Assembly: GCF_038562635.1 (NCBI RefSeq)
Contig: NZ_JBCFBO010000001.1
Coordinates: forward strand, 1,007,869-1,071,868
Length of the DNA: 64,000 bases
Origin: Methanobacterium sp.
GTDB lineage: Archaea > Methanobacteriota > Methanobacteria > Methanobacteriales > Methanobacteriaceae
Reading direction: 5' to 3'
Shown here: piece by piece, positions 44,679-52,464 of the stretch
Layout: each line of letters starts with the position of its first letter
How positions within the stretch are numbered: position 1 is the first letter of the stretch
The notes under the pieces: generated by a model
What the model was told of the DNA's origin: nothing
The model's input: only the letters and a program-made list of their open reading frames with translations
Database searches by the model: none
Made by a program: the position numbers and the translations under genes

Positions 44679-44828
44679 TTGGAACTGATTGGAATCTGCA
44701 GTGTTTGTGGAAAAGCAGGTAAAATGCATAGCTGCCCTTTATGTGGAAGTATAGTCTGTAAAAGCTGCTATGATGTTTCAAAAGGTATATGTAAGCGGTG
44801 CGCAAGCCCTGGAAAAATGATTAAATAG
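44679..44828 (+). CDS. 49-residue zinc-ribbon-type protein
   Basis: TTG start at 44679 with a GGGTG run upstream; 49 residues ending at TAG 44828. Four CxxC pairs in order: CSVC, CPLC, CKSC and CKRC, enough for two treble-clef or RING-like zinc sites (HIT-type spacing). The gene lies 30 bases before pyrE and after a PRC-barrel gene. Too short for normal gene calling. A DNA/RNA- or protein-binding adaptor role is possible but unproven. Confidence 0.65.
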   Translation: MELIGICSVCGKAGKMHSCPLCGSIVCKSCYDVSKGICKRCASPGKMIK

Positions 44829-44869
44829 ATCCAGATATATAGTCTAAACAAATCTATCTAGTGATGTTA

Positions 44870-45397
44870 ATGAATAACGAAAAAAAGAAACTTATAGACC
44901 TTTTAAAGGCAGAGGAAGTTATCAAGTTTGGTAAATTTACACTGGCTTCTGGAAAAGAAAGCGACTACTATGTAAACATGAAAATGGCCATTACAAACCC
45001 CGAAATCCTAAAACAGGTTGCAAAAATTGTAGCAAACCAGATAATTGATGATAAAATAGATAAAATTGCAGGCCCTGCTTTAGGAGCTGTACCTATAGCA
45101 ACATCCATATCCCTTGAGTCATCTATCCCCATGCTTATGATAAGAAAAGCCAAAAAAGGCTACGGGACAGCTGAACTAATAGAAGGAGAACTTGTAGAAG
45201 GAGATTCTGTTGTTGTGGTTGAAGACGTAACTACAACCGGCGGTTCTCTTATTAAAGCAATTAAGGCCATTAAAGACAACGGCGGAATAGTTAAAAAAGC
45301 AATTGTAGTTGTTGATAGGGCTGAAGGGGCCGTTGAAAACCTTAAAAAAGAAGGAATTACTTTAGAGCCTTTAATTTCAATAGAAGAATTCCAATAA
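44870..45397 (+). CDS. pyrE: orotate phosphoribosyltransferase
   Basis: About 175 residues: type I phosphoribosyltransferase with VVVVEDVTTTGGSLIKAI (PRPP-binding, near residue 110), FGKFTLASGKESDYYVNMK (orotate side) and GPALGAVPIATS. It makes OMP from orotate and PRPP in pyrimidine synthesis. The GTG at 44861 and ATG at 44864 fall within a GTGATG ribosome-binding run, so I start at the ATG at 44870. Confidence 0.9.
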   Translation: MNNEKKKLIDLLKAEEVIKFGKFTLASGKESDYYVNMKMAITNPEILKQVAKIVANQIIDDKIDKIAGPALGAVPIATSISLESSIPMLMIRKAKKGYGTAELIEGELVEGDSVVVVEDVTTTGGSLIKAIKAIKDNGGIVKKAIVVVDRAEGAVENLKKEGITLEPLISIEEFQ

Positions 45398-45452
45398 GAA
45401 GAAATAAATTATTTATTATTCCTTATTTTGAATACTTAAAAAATAGATTTTA

Positions 45453-45977
45453 TCAATCTCTTAAATGCTTGACAAGATGGCCAAGTTCAGGTATTACTAT
45501 TTTTAAACCTAAACTCACAGCATTTGGAGATCCTGGAAGAGCTATTATCAATTTATTTTTATAAACACCCGCGGTTGCCCTGCTTAAAATAGCACCAGTT
45601 CCAATCTCTTTATATGATTCATACCTAAATATTTCTCCGAATCCATTTAGTTCTTTATTAAACAGGGGCTTTAAAGTTTCAATTGTTATATCCCGAGGCC
45701 CGATTCCAGTTCCCCCAGTTGTTATGATAACATCGACATCATAATTTTCTATTATATTTCCTATAGTTGAAACAAGAAGTCCTGCATCATCAGGTATCAC
45801 TGAGTAAAAAACAAGGTTATTGTTTTCACTTAATGCATCTTTTATTAAACTTCCAGATACATCACTGTCCTTATTCAACAAAAAATCATTATATTTAGAG
45901 TCACTTAATGTTATAACTGCACCATTTACAGATTTGGGCGCTTGTTTTTTATGCTCTTTCATACTTTCGCTTTTCAT
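45453..45977 (-). CDS. MoaB/MogA-family molybdopterin biosynthesis protein
   Basis: 174 residues with the family motif TTGGTGIGPRDITIETL (about 90-107), LIIALPGSPNAVSLGLKIV and VNGAVITLSDSKY. These trimers adenylylate molybdopterin before metal insertion, needed here for the tungsten/molybdenum formylmethanofuran dehydrogenase. RBS GGATGATTTT. Convergent with pyrE. Confidence 0.88.
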   Translation of the reverse strand: MKSESMKEHKKQAPKSVNGAVITLSDSKYNDFLLNKDSDVSGSLIKDALSENNNLVFYSVIPDDAGLLVSTIGNIIENYDVDVIITTGGTGIGPRDITIETLKPLFNKELNGFGEIFRYESYKEIGTGAILSRATAGVYKNKLIIALPGSPNAVSLGLKIVIPELGHLVKHLRD

Positions 45978-46253
45978 AAAATCATCCTGTATTCCTGATA
46001 TTAATTAAATAAGGAAATATTTTGAGTTTAATAACTAAATACGATTTAATCGATAATATATATGCCCCATATACTATATTATTTATTTCTATTATATTCT
46101 AAATATATACATTATTATATAACCAGTAAAATTAATTTTTAATCCTAAAATAAGACCCCTATCTAAAAATAACGAAGAATAAAATTAATCTAAGGATAAT
46201 AAGTCTTAAAATGAACATTCAGACCCATTTAACAGTAATAAGAAATCAAAAGA

Positions 46254-46260
46254 TTTATAT
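46254..46260 (+). promoter_or_regulatory. TATA box before the RNA candidate
   Basis: TTTATAT with an A-rich BRE-like segment (ATCAAAAGA) upstream, placed about 27 bases before the first hairpin of the RNA candidate. Confidence 0.45.
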
Positions 46261-46284
46261 GTTATCCAATCAAACCATAACTAA

Positions 46285-46430
46285 ATGGCATTAGATCGAA
46301 TCAATGCTGCAAATTAGATAAAAAGTCGTAGAAACAATTTGGAAACCAGGAGGGCATTAGATCCAATTCAGAGGCGGTTTAATTTTTGCGGAAAAATTAA
46401 GAGGAGTCTAATTCGCCCTCCCTGCATACC
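46285..46430 (+). ncRNA. candidate two-hairpin structured RNA or nob1 leader
   Basis: A GC-richer island in a non-coding gap. Hairpin 1: GCATT (46288-46292) with AATGC (46303-46307), inner GAT/ATC around CGA. Hairpin 2: outer arms AGGAGGGCATTAG (46348-46360) and CTAATTCGCCCTCCCT (46408-46423), inner stem TTAATTTTT (46379-46387) with AAAAATTAA (46392-46400) closing a GCGG loop. Both halves contain GGCATTAGATC, a direct repeat. A TATA box lies at the right distance upstream. It may be a free RNA (an H/ACA-like guide is one option) or the leader of nob1, 130 bases downstream. No known class matched by eye. Confidence 0.5.
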
Positions 46431-46560
46431 TTTATTTGTATTTCATCGCATAAAAACTTTCTGTATTTTATGATAATGGAGTGCGAAAATGCCTATTTAA
46501 GCCTGAATGTTTTAAATGATTAGATAAATTTATTATTTTTAAAAATTAATAACTGGTATT

Positions 46561-47070
46561 ATGCAAAAAAAGATTTACGTTTTGGACGCGTCTGCAATAA
46601 TAGGGGGCTTTTATTCAAAAAGCTATGCTAATTTTACCACAAGCGGTGCTATTTTAGAAATTAAAGACTTAAAATCAAAAATATTACTGCAGTCTGCCCT
46701 AGAAAATGGACATATTAAAGTAGATGAACCTGATCCTGAAGATACAGAAGAAATTAACCGCATTATTACATCTTCAGGCGATATCCTGCGGCTTTCTGAT
46801 GTTGATAGAGGTATCGTAGCACTTGCATTTAAATTCAAAAGAAATGGATTTAAACCAATTGTTGTAACCGATGATTACTCCATGCAAAATACCCTTAAGA
46901 CAATTAGAATTGATTATAAAAGCGTTTTAACCCAGGGAATAAAAGAAATTATTAATTGGGTCAAGATCTGCAAAGGATGTAAAAAAAGATATCCATCAGA
47001 CTATAAATTTGAAGAATGTGAAATATGTGGATCTCCTGTTTTTAGAAAAAGAATAAAGGCTGTTAAATAA
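46561..47070 (+). CDS. nob1: ribosome maturation endonuclease Nob1
   Basis: 169 residues: PIN domain with acidic residues in VLDASAIIGGF (D9), DVDRGIVALAF and VVTDDYSMQN, then a zinc ribbon with C137, C140, C153 and C156 (CKGC, CEICGS). Nob1 cuts the 3' end of 16S rRNA in the last step of small-subunit maturation. The length is typical for archaeal Nob1. Confidence 0.88.
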   Translation: MQKKIYVLDASAIIGGFYSKSYANFTTSGAILEIKDLKSKILLQSALENGHIKVDEPDPEDTEEINRIITSSGDILRLSDVDRGIVALAFKFKRNGFKPIVVTDDYSMQNTLKTIRIDYKSVLTQGIKEIINWVKICKGCKKRYPSDYKFEECEICGSPVFRKRIKAVK

Positions 47071-47192
47071 TATTTAGCCAATATAACTCTTTTAAAGATA
47101 AAAATAAAAGTAATTCTCTAATTAAATCTTATCTAAAAAGAATAAAAATATCACATAATTATTTTTTAAAGCTGCACGTTCAGCGATAATTT

Positions 47193-47202
47193 TAATATAT
47201 AA
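47193..47202 (+). promoter_or_regulatory. TATA box for the DUF2117-mmp2 unit
   Basis: TTAATATATAAT stands about 28 bases before the DUF2117 ATG, so transcription would begin very near the start codon. Confidence 0.4.
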
Positions 47203-47222
47203 TTCATCCAGAGAAAGAGATT

Positions 47223-48317
47223 ATGAAAATTGGTGTAGTTGTGCATGGACCATATATAGTTGATTCAGGTTATGCCAAGAAAATTTTGAACTTACTTCAA
47301 TATTATGGAGATGTAAAGGCACGACTTGGAGGAACAATGGGTAGAACTGCAGTATATGATGCAGGACTTGAGGATAAGATAGACATAAGCCAAAAATTGT
47401 TTCCAAGCGAATCTATTGAAAAATTTGTTCATAATTGCGATGTTATATTCTTAATAAACTATGGAAAATCCAGCGTAACTGGTCATGCATTCGGATTTAA
47501 AGTTTGGAGCAGATGTGAAAACGTTCCTCCTTTAATTCAAATTGAGAGACCAGGTGAAGTGGACGGAAGCGTCATAGCCTGGGATAGCTCATTAAGTGAA
47601 TTTGCAAATCAAATAGCGGGGAGATTATGCTTAAAAGTTGTTGACGCGGAAGAAATAAAGAATGAATTGGTGAAAAGTGAAGTCACACAAACTCGCAGAA
47701 AGGTTGCAGGCGTATCTCCTAATGAAAATATATTTGTAAATGGGCTCGTCATTGGTAAATCAACTTCATTTGACGTTACTTTAGTTGCAGAAGATGGGAT
47801 TATAACTGAAATAATTGGAGGGACCCTTAAAAAACACGGGGTCGAAAAACTCGGCAGAGTTGATTTAACCAAAGTGGTAATAAAAACAGGACTGCTTAGA
47901 AGATCAGAAGTCACTCCAAGAGTCGTTGAAAAACCTAAAAATGAAGATAAATTCAATGTAGCCTTTTTAAATCATGCTGCAGAAGATATTTACAAACTAA
48001 AAGACGCGGATATTGTTGTAACAGTTGGAGATGATACTACTCTTGTTGCAGGGGATATTCTTTATAGATTTGGAGTTCCCATAATTGGAATTACCGATGG
48101 TGATATTGATAAAGTGGTGGAAAAAGGGTTTAAAAATAGCAAATCCTTAATAATAGAACTTCAAAGTGGCCATGATGATATCATTGGCCAAAAAATCTTC
48201 CATGAGCTCTTCAATGAAGAAGAAATCATAGAAACAGAAAATATCGAAAGTTTTAAAAATGAAATACTACAGATTATAAATAATAACACCACTTGCTTTA
48301 AAATAAAAGAAAACTGA
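47223..48317 (+). CDS. DUF2117 family protein
   Basis: 364 residues, soluble, of the methanogen family DUF2117. Visible are an N-terminal MKIGVVVHGPYIVDSGYAKKIL, a glycine-rich segment KARLGGTMGRTAVYDAG, two conserved-looking cysteines (SRCENVPPL and RLCLKVVD) and a C-terminal nucleotide-fold-like VTVGDDTTLVAGDILYRFGVPIIGITDGD. No assigned function. It starts the methanogenesis-marker region, with mmp2 nine bases downstream, so a part in building or activating methyl-coenzyme M reductase is a fair inference. RBS GAGAAAGAGA. Confidence 0.75.
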   Translation: MKIGVVVHGPYIVDSGYAKKILNLLQYYGDVKARLGGTMGRTAVYDAGLEDKIDISQKLFPSESIEKFVHNCDVIFLINYGKSSVTGHAFGFKVWSRCENVPPLIQIERPGEVDGSVIAWDSSLSEFANQIAGRLCLKVVDAEEIKNELVKSEVTQTRRKVAGVSPNENIFVNGLVIGKSTSFDVTLVAEDGIITEIIGGTLKKHGVEKLGRVDLTKVVIKTGLLRRSEVTPRVVEKPKNEDKFNVAFLNHAAEDIYKLKDADIVVTVGDDTTLVAGDILYRFGVPIIGITDGDIDKVVEKGFKNSKSLIIELQSGHDDIIGQKIFHELFNEEEIIETENIESFKNEILQIINNNTTCFKIKEN

Positions 48318-48326
48318 GGTGTACAA

Positions 48327-49313
48327 GTGGATTTAAACTCTCTCATTGATTCTATAAAAAATTTTGAAGGAATTACACGAAAAAATTCCATAAATCATAT
48401 TGCAAATATTTTAAAAGAGACCTATAATATTGCTGGAAATACTATTTTAAGCTTTGGCGACGACGCATCTGCCATAGAAATAGGAAATGAAAAATTAGCC
48501 CTTCTTGCAGCCGATGGAATGTGGGGAAAACTTATGGAAGCTGATCCACGCTGGGCTGGTTACTGTTCAGTTTTAGTTAACGTGAATGATATTGCTGCTA
48601 TGGGCGGAAGACCAATTGGTATGACCAATGTTATTTCTACAAAAGACAAAAAAATATGCAATGAAATTATGGAAGGTATTAATGAAGGAGTTAAAAAGTT
48701 TGGAGTTCCTATGGTAGGGGGCCATTTACATCCAGATACACCATACAATGCTTTAGATGTGTCTATTACAGGGATAGTAAATAAAGATGATGTTATTACA
48801 AGTTGTGATGCTAATATAGGCGACAAGGTTATAATTGCAATTGATATTGATGGAAAACTGCATCCTCAATTCGATCTTAACTGGGATACAACCACAATGA
48901 AAAGTGATGAACTTGTACAGGCCCAGATTGAAGTTATGAATAAGATAGGCAGTGAAAAACTGGTAACTGCAGGTAAAGATATAAGCAATCCCGGAACTTT
49001 AGGTACGCTTGGAATGCTACTTGAAGCGTCATATGTAGGTGCAACCATCGAACTTGAAAAGATCCCGCGAAATGAAAATGTAAACTGGGAGCAGTGGCTC
49101 AAATTATATCCAGGATCCGGTTTTGTTCTTACTGCAGAAAGCAGTAATGTAAACAGGTGTATTGAACTGCTTAAAGAAGTCAATATAACCGCTTCAGTCG
49201 CTGGAGAAATTATTGAAGATAAAAAGCTTTATGTGACTCATGAAGACCAAAAAGCAGTCTTATTTGACTTCCAAAAGGATAAAATAACTGGTGTTAAAGA
49301 GGAACGATCATAA
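48327..49313 (+). CDS. methanogenesis marker protein 2
   Basis: 328 residues, GTG start after GAGGTG. PurM/SelD/ThiL-like ATP-binding fold: LSFGDDASAIEIGNEKLALLAADGM, VNVNDIAAMGGRP, VGGHLHPDTPYNALDVSITGIV. Marker 2 is found in nearly all methanogens and related to AIR synthase and selenophosphate synthase, so ATP-dependent phosphorylation is expected. The substrate is not known to me. Co-transcribed with DUF2117. Confidence 0.88.
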   Translation: MDLNSLIDSIKNFEGITRKNSINHIANILKETYNIAGNTILSFGDDASAIEIGNEKLALLAADGMWGKLMEADPRWAGYCSVLVNVNDIAAMGGRPIGMTNVISTKDKKICNEIMEGINEGVKKFGVPMVGGHLHPDTPYNALDVSITGIVNKDDVITSCDANIGDKVIIAIDIDGKLHPQFDLNWDTTTMKSDELVQAQIEVMNKIGSEKLVTAGKDISNPGTLGTLGMLLEASYVGATIELEKIPRNENVNWEQWLKLYPGSGFVLTAESSNVNRCIELLKEVNITASVAGEIIEDKKLYVTHEDQKAVLFDFQKDKITGVKEERS

Positions 49314-49507
49314 AATTACCTCACAACATAAATTATTAGACATATAATGATTAAATAAATTAAGCACTATGATTAAAGAATTGAATCACTGCAAATATCT
49401 GGCGGTTCATATTAAAGTTCAATAAATATTTCATAGATATAACTCAAAAAGGAAGAATTACTCAATCTAAATAAATCATTCATAAAATTAGTCCATGAGG
49501 AGATTTA
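49314..49507. other. non-coding gap between mmp2 and mmp3
   Basis: About 190 AT-rich bases, enough for a separate promoter for the mmp3-nifB series. No other element seen. Confidence 0.4.
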
Positions 49508-51043
49508 ATGTTTGTAAGGGTCAATGGAGAAGAAATAGACCTCCCTGAGGGTTCTACAATAAAGGATGCTATCAAAGCTGCAAATGCACCATATATGGAA
49601 GGCTGTGTCCTCAGTATTATTAAGGGTAAAGAGGAATTTGAAAAGCACGTGAATAAATACAAAATAAAAACCAGTAAAGGAAGCGTGATAATTGAACTAC
49701 TTGAAAACAGCCCTTCAAATTTAGTTGAAGTATGGAAAAACATGTATAAAGAGTTTGAGAATCAGGAAGTGCGGTGGACGACCTCCAGTGAAGTTTCTCT
49801 TGGACCTATTAAAACAAACCTTACTCCAACAAGAGATGAATATAAATATGGAAAATGGGATGTTATTATAAGCCTTTCAGGTTTTACTGCAGATTCAACC
49901 CATATCATCTTAAGTAAATCCAAACATGAAGCAGTGTATGGTGTTCCTGAAGGAAGTAATGGAGTTTTTGCTAAGGTACTTGGTGGTAAACGGACTCTAC
50001 TTAATCTCACAGATGACGATACAGTAAAAGAAATTAAACCTGTTATAGAACGAAGCAGCACTGTAAAAAGCGCCACAGTAATCGATTTAGATACACCCAT
50101 TACTGAAGGAAACGAATTATTTACTTATGTTTTAATTAATCCTGAATTCAAATCTCCACAGTCTGTTGAACATTTCTTTGCATTATCTGAAGACGGTAAA
50201 ATCAAGGTAGACTATGAATCTAATTCTTTTGTAGGGTTTTACAGATTACAAGGGCTTTCAAAACCTTCAGAATATATAGATCAAAGAACACGAGGAACAG
50301 TCACCCTCAGAAATACAGGCAAAGGAACTGGACGGGTTTACATTTACCGAGAAGACAGGGTTTCTACACCCCCCCATACAGTTATAGGGCACGTTAATAA
50401 AGGAATACAACTTTTAGATATTGCAAATACTGGAGATTATATCACAGTTAAAGCAGACCCTGAAAGGGTAATGACACTTTCTATGACCCAAAAAGAAGCA
50501 GAAGAGTATCTATACTCACGAGGTATAGAACAAATACGTGAGGGCTTAGATGACGATGATGCAATAGTTGTAAGTCAAAATCCATTGTATACAACTGAAA
50601 TTATCAGTGCTAAAAAGGTAAAAACACTTGGAGTTAAGGAAGATGAAATAATCTACATCGATATAGATGATAATGCACCAAGATCTTCATGGTACTTCCA
50701 GAAAATTACAGGACTTCTTGATTATCCCATAGGATCTCTTAAAGTTCACTTCGCATTCCCCGGAATGAAGGTAATGATGTTTGAGGGAAAAGCAAAAGAA
50801 GCACGAGGACTTGTCCCCGAAAATATTCCATCACAATGCATAAATGCAGGTCAAATTGGAATAACCAACATGTCAAGAAGACATGTAGGAATGATTGGAG
50901 TGAGATTTGAGGATAATAACGAATTTGGCCCTACCGGAGAACCATTTGCCGGGACCAATGTCGTTGGCCATATTGTAAAAGGACTTGAAAACCTTGAAAA
51001 ATTTAAAGAGGGGGCGACAGTTTATGTCTCAAGAAAACTCTGA
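49508..51043 (+). CDS. methanogenesis marker protein 3 (UPF0288)
   Basis: 511 residues. A ubiquitin/TGS-like N-terminus (MFVRVNGEEIDLPEGSTIKDAI) is followed by the UPF0288 region. The C-terminal half carries cyclophilin-like strands (IGSLKVHFAFPGMKVMMFEGKAKEARGL). Marker 3 has been found in the ATP-dependent activation complex of methyl-coenzyme M reductase with McrC, Mmp7 and Mmp17; that is published, not visible here. RBS GAGGAGATT. Its last 20 bases overlap mmp6. Confidence 0.92.
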   Translation: MFVRVNGEEIDLPEGSTIKDAIKAANAPYMEGCVLSIIKGKEEFEKHVNKYKIKTSKGSVIIELLENSPSNLVEVWKNMYKEFENQEVRWTTSSEVSLGPIKTNLTPTRDEYKYGKWDVIISLSGFTADSTHIILSKSKHEAVYGVPEGSNGVFAKVLGGKRTLLNLTDDDTVKEIKPVIERSSTVKSATVIDLDTPITEGNELFTYVLINPEFKSPQSVEHFFALSEDGKIKVDYESNSFVGFYRLQGLSKPSEYIDQRTRGTVTLRNTGKGTGRVYIYREDRVSTPPHTVIGHVNKGIQLLDIANTGDYITVKADPERVMTLSMTQKEAEEYLYSRGIEQIREGLDDDDAIVVSQNPLYTTEIISAKKVKTLGVKEDEIIYIDIDDNAPRSSWYFQKITGLLDYPIGSLKVHFAFPGMKVMMFEGKAKEARGLVPENIPSQCINAGQIGITNMSRRHVGMIGVRFEDNNEFGPTGEPFAGTNVVGHIVKGLENLEKFKEGATVYVSRKL

Positions 51044-51467
51044 AAATTCTAAAGTTACCCGTATGATAGTACTGGGACCATCTGCACAAATAAATCAGGC
51101 AGAACTGGTTCAAAAAATTCATATGATGGAACTTCCACTTACCATTAAATCAACATGTTATGGAGCTATAATACACGGGGACGAACCTGTTGTAAAAGAA
51201 GCTGTAACTAAAATAAGAGAATTAGATCCATGTAATATATTTACAAAAGATAGAGGATTCCCCCCAGGAGATACAAGGCGTTGCAGAGCCAAAAGAGGGG
51301 CAGCAAGAGAAGGTTTCCATCAGCTCGAAAAAGAATATGAACTGCTGGACTGCTTAAGGGAAGCTCTTGAAAATCCACGGGAAGTCCATGTGGAAAAACC
51401 AAAGAAAATTTCGCCTGATGAATTCAAAAAGCTCATAGAAGAAAGTGAAAAGCCTCGAAAACCATAG
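51024..51467 (+). CDS. methanogenesis marker protein 6
   Basis: 147 residues from ATG 51024 (MSQENSENSKVTRMIVLGPSAQI), which has the GAGGGGGCGA ribosome binding run inside the end of mmp3. Two paired conserved parts: TRMIVLGPSAQINQAELV and DRGFPPGDTRRCRAKRGAAREG with a single conserved cysteine. Role unknown, confined to methanogens and relatives. The stop codon lies inside a small palindrome. Confidence 0.88.
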   Translation: MSQENSENSKVTRMIVLGPSAQINQAELVQKIHMMELPLTIKSTCYGAIIHGDEPVVKEAVTKIRELDPCNIFTKDRGFPPGDTRRCRAKRGAAREGFHQLEKEYELLDCLREALENPREVHVEKPKKISPDEFKKLIEESEKPRKP

Positions 51468-51502
51468 GTTTTCAATGGGGCCTAAAATTATAAATTTTCG
51501 AG
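51454..51502. repeat. mini palindrome pair at the end of mmp6
   Basis: GAAAACC/GGTTTTC around ATA (51457-51473, containing the mmp6 stop) and AAAATT/AATTTT (51484-51498). Both are enclosed by CTCGAAAA (51454-51461) and TTTTCGAG (51495-51502). The style is that of clusters A-D, here invading a coding end. Confidence 0.7.
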
Positions 51503-51561
51503 CATAATTAAAAAAATTCCTAAGATCATATATTTATAAAATATTAAGAGGAATGATAAAA

Positions 51562-51945
51562 ATGCAGATAACTTCTTCTTCAAATAGTAAAGAGATAGCC
51601 CCAATGGCACTCGCTATCCACCAGCTTGTGAATAAATTACCCATAACAATGCGCTGCAAAAACTCCAATGGAGTTAGAATAGAAGAGGGCGAAATTGTAG
51701 ATTATAATTATACCGGCCCTGTCCTTGAAAAAGTATTAAAAAATGGCAAGCTTATCCATGAAACACCTGAAACTGGCATTTACGAAGGAATTCCAGTGGT
51801 GGTTGTCCCCATAATTGAAAAAAATGAAGTTATCGGTGCAGTAGGAATTGTAGACCTAACAAGAGGAATATTCAGTGACCTCATGCAGATAGCAAGGAGA
51901 CCGGACCTCATAAAATCTGAAACACCCAAAGGTGAGTTTTATTAG
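51562..51945 (+). CDS. DUF2111 family protein
   Basis: 127 residues from ATG 51562 (the ATG three codons earlier lies within the AGAGGAATGAT ribosome binding run). DUF2111, a methanogen family, shows LAIHQLVNKLPITMRCKNSNG, a GAF/PAS-like sheet pattern (GIPVVVVPIIEKNEVIGAVGI) and VDLTRGIFSD. Its constant company with marker genes 3, 5, 6, 15 and 17 suggests a role in MCR activation or its control; no direct evidence known to me. Confidence 0.8.
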   Translation: MQITSSSNSKEIAPMALAIHQLVNKLPITMRCKNSNGVRIEEGEIVDYNYTGPVLEKVLKNGKLIHETPETGIYEGIPVVVVPIIEKNEVIGAVGIVDLTRGIFSDLMQIARRPDLIKSETPKGEFY

Positions 51946-52017
51946 TATGATGATGCATTTTACAAATTTAAAAATAAAAGGAGACTTATCCAGATAACAG
52001 TTACAGGAGATGTTTAA

Positions 52018-52464
52018 TTGAAAATAGCTATATTCCCTCCAAATTCATTAATTTTATCGGATTTAGTTGAACGACGAGGACACGAACCACTTTCACTAAT
52101 GAAAGAAGTAAGAAAAAAAGTTACAGATGTGGAGATAGATTCACCTCCACTTAACATAACTGAAGCAGAACCAATAAAAGGACTTAAATATGCAGCTATT
52201 GAAGTACCATCAGGAGTAAGGGGCAGAATGGCCATATTCGGGCCTTTAATAGATGAAGCAGAAGCTGCAATAATCATGCAGGAAGCTCCTTATGGATTTG
52301 GTTGTATAGGCTGTGCCAGAACTAATGAACTTTCCATGTACTACCTAAGAAAGAAGGACATCCCTATACTCGAACTTCAATATCCAACTACAAGAGAAGA
52401 AGCCATAGAAATGGTAAACAAAATTAACACTTTTTTAGACTCACTGGAGGAAAAAAATGGTTAA
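52018..52464 (+). CDS. methanogenesis marker protein 5
   Basis: 148 residues, TTG start with GGAGAT upstream. Conserved segments: MKIAIFPPNSLILSDLVERRGHEPL, VPSGVRGRMAIFGPLIDEAEAAI and a Cys pair in GFGCIGCARTN that could bind metal. Function unknown. The last eight bases overlap mmp15. Confidence 0.88.
   Translation: MKIAIFPPNSLILSDLVERRGHEPLSLMKEVRKKVTDVEIDSPPLNITEAEPIKGLKYAAIEVPSGVRGRMAIFGPLIDEAEAAIIMQEAPYGFGCIGCARTNELSMYYLRKKDIPILELQYPTTREEAIEMVNKINTFLDSLEEKNG

Noticed and set aside
46285..46430. tRNA gene
   Set aside because: No acceptor/T-arm pattern or CCA-like 3' end; the fold is two hairpins of a different kind.
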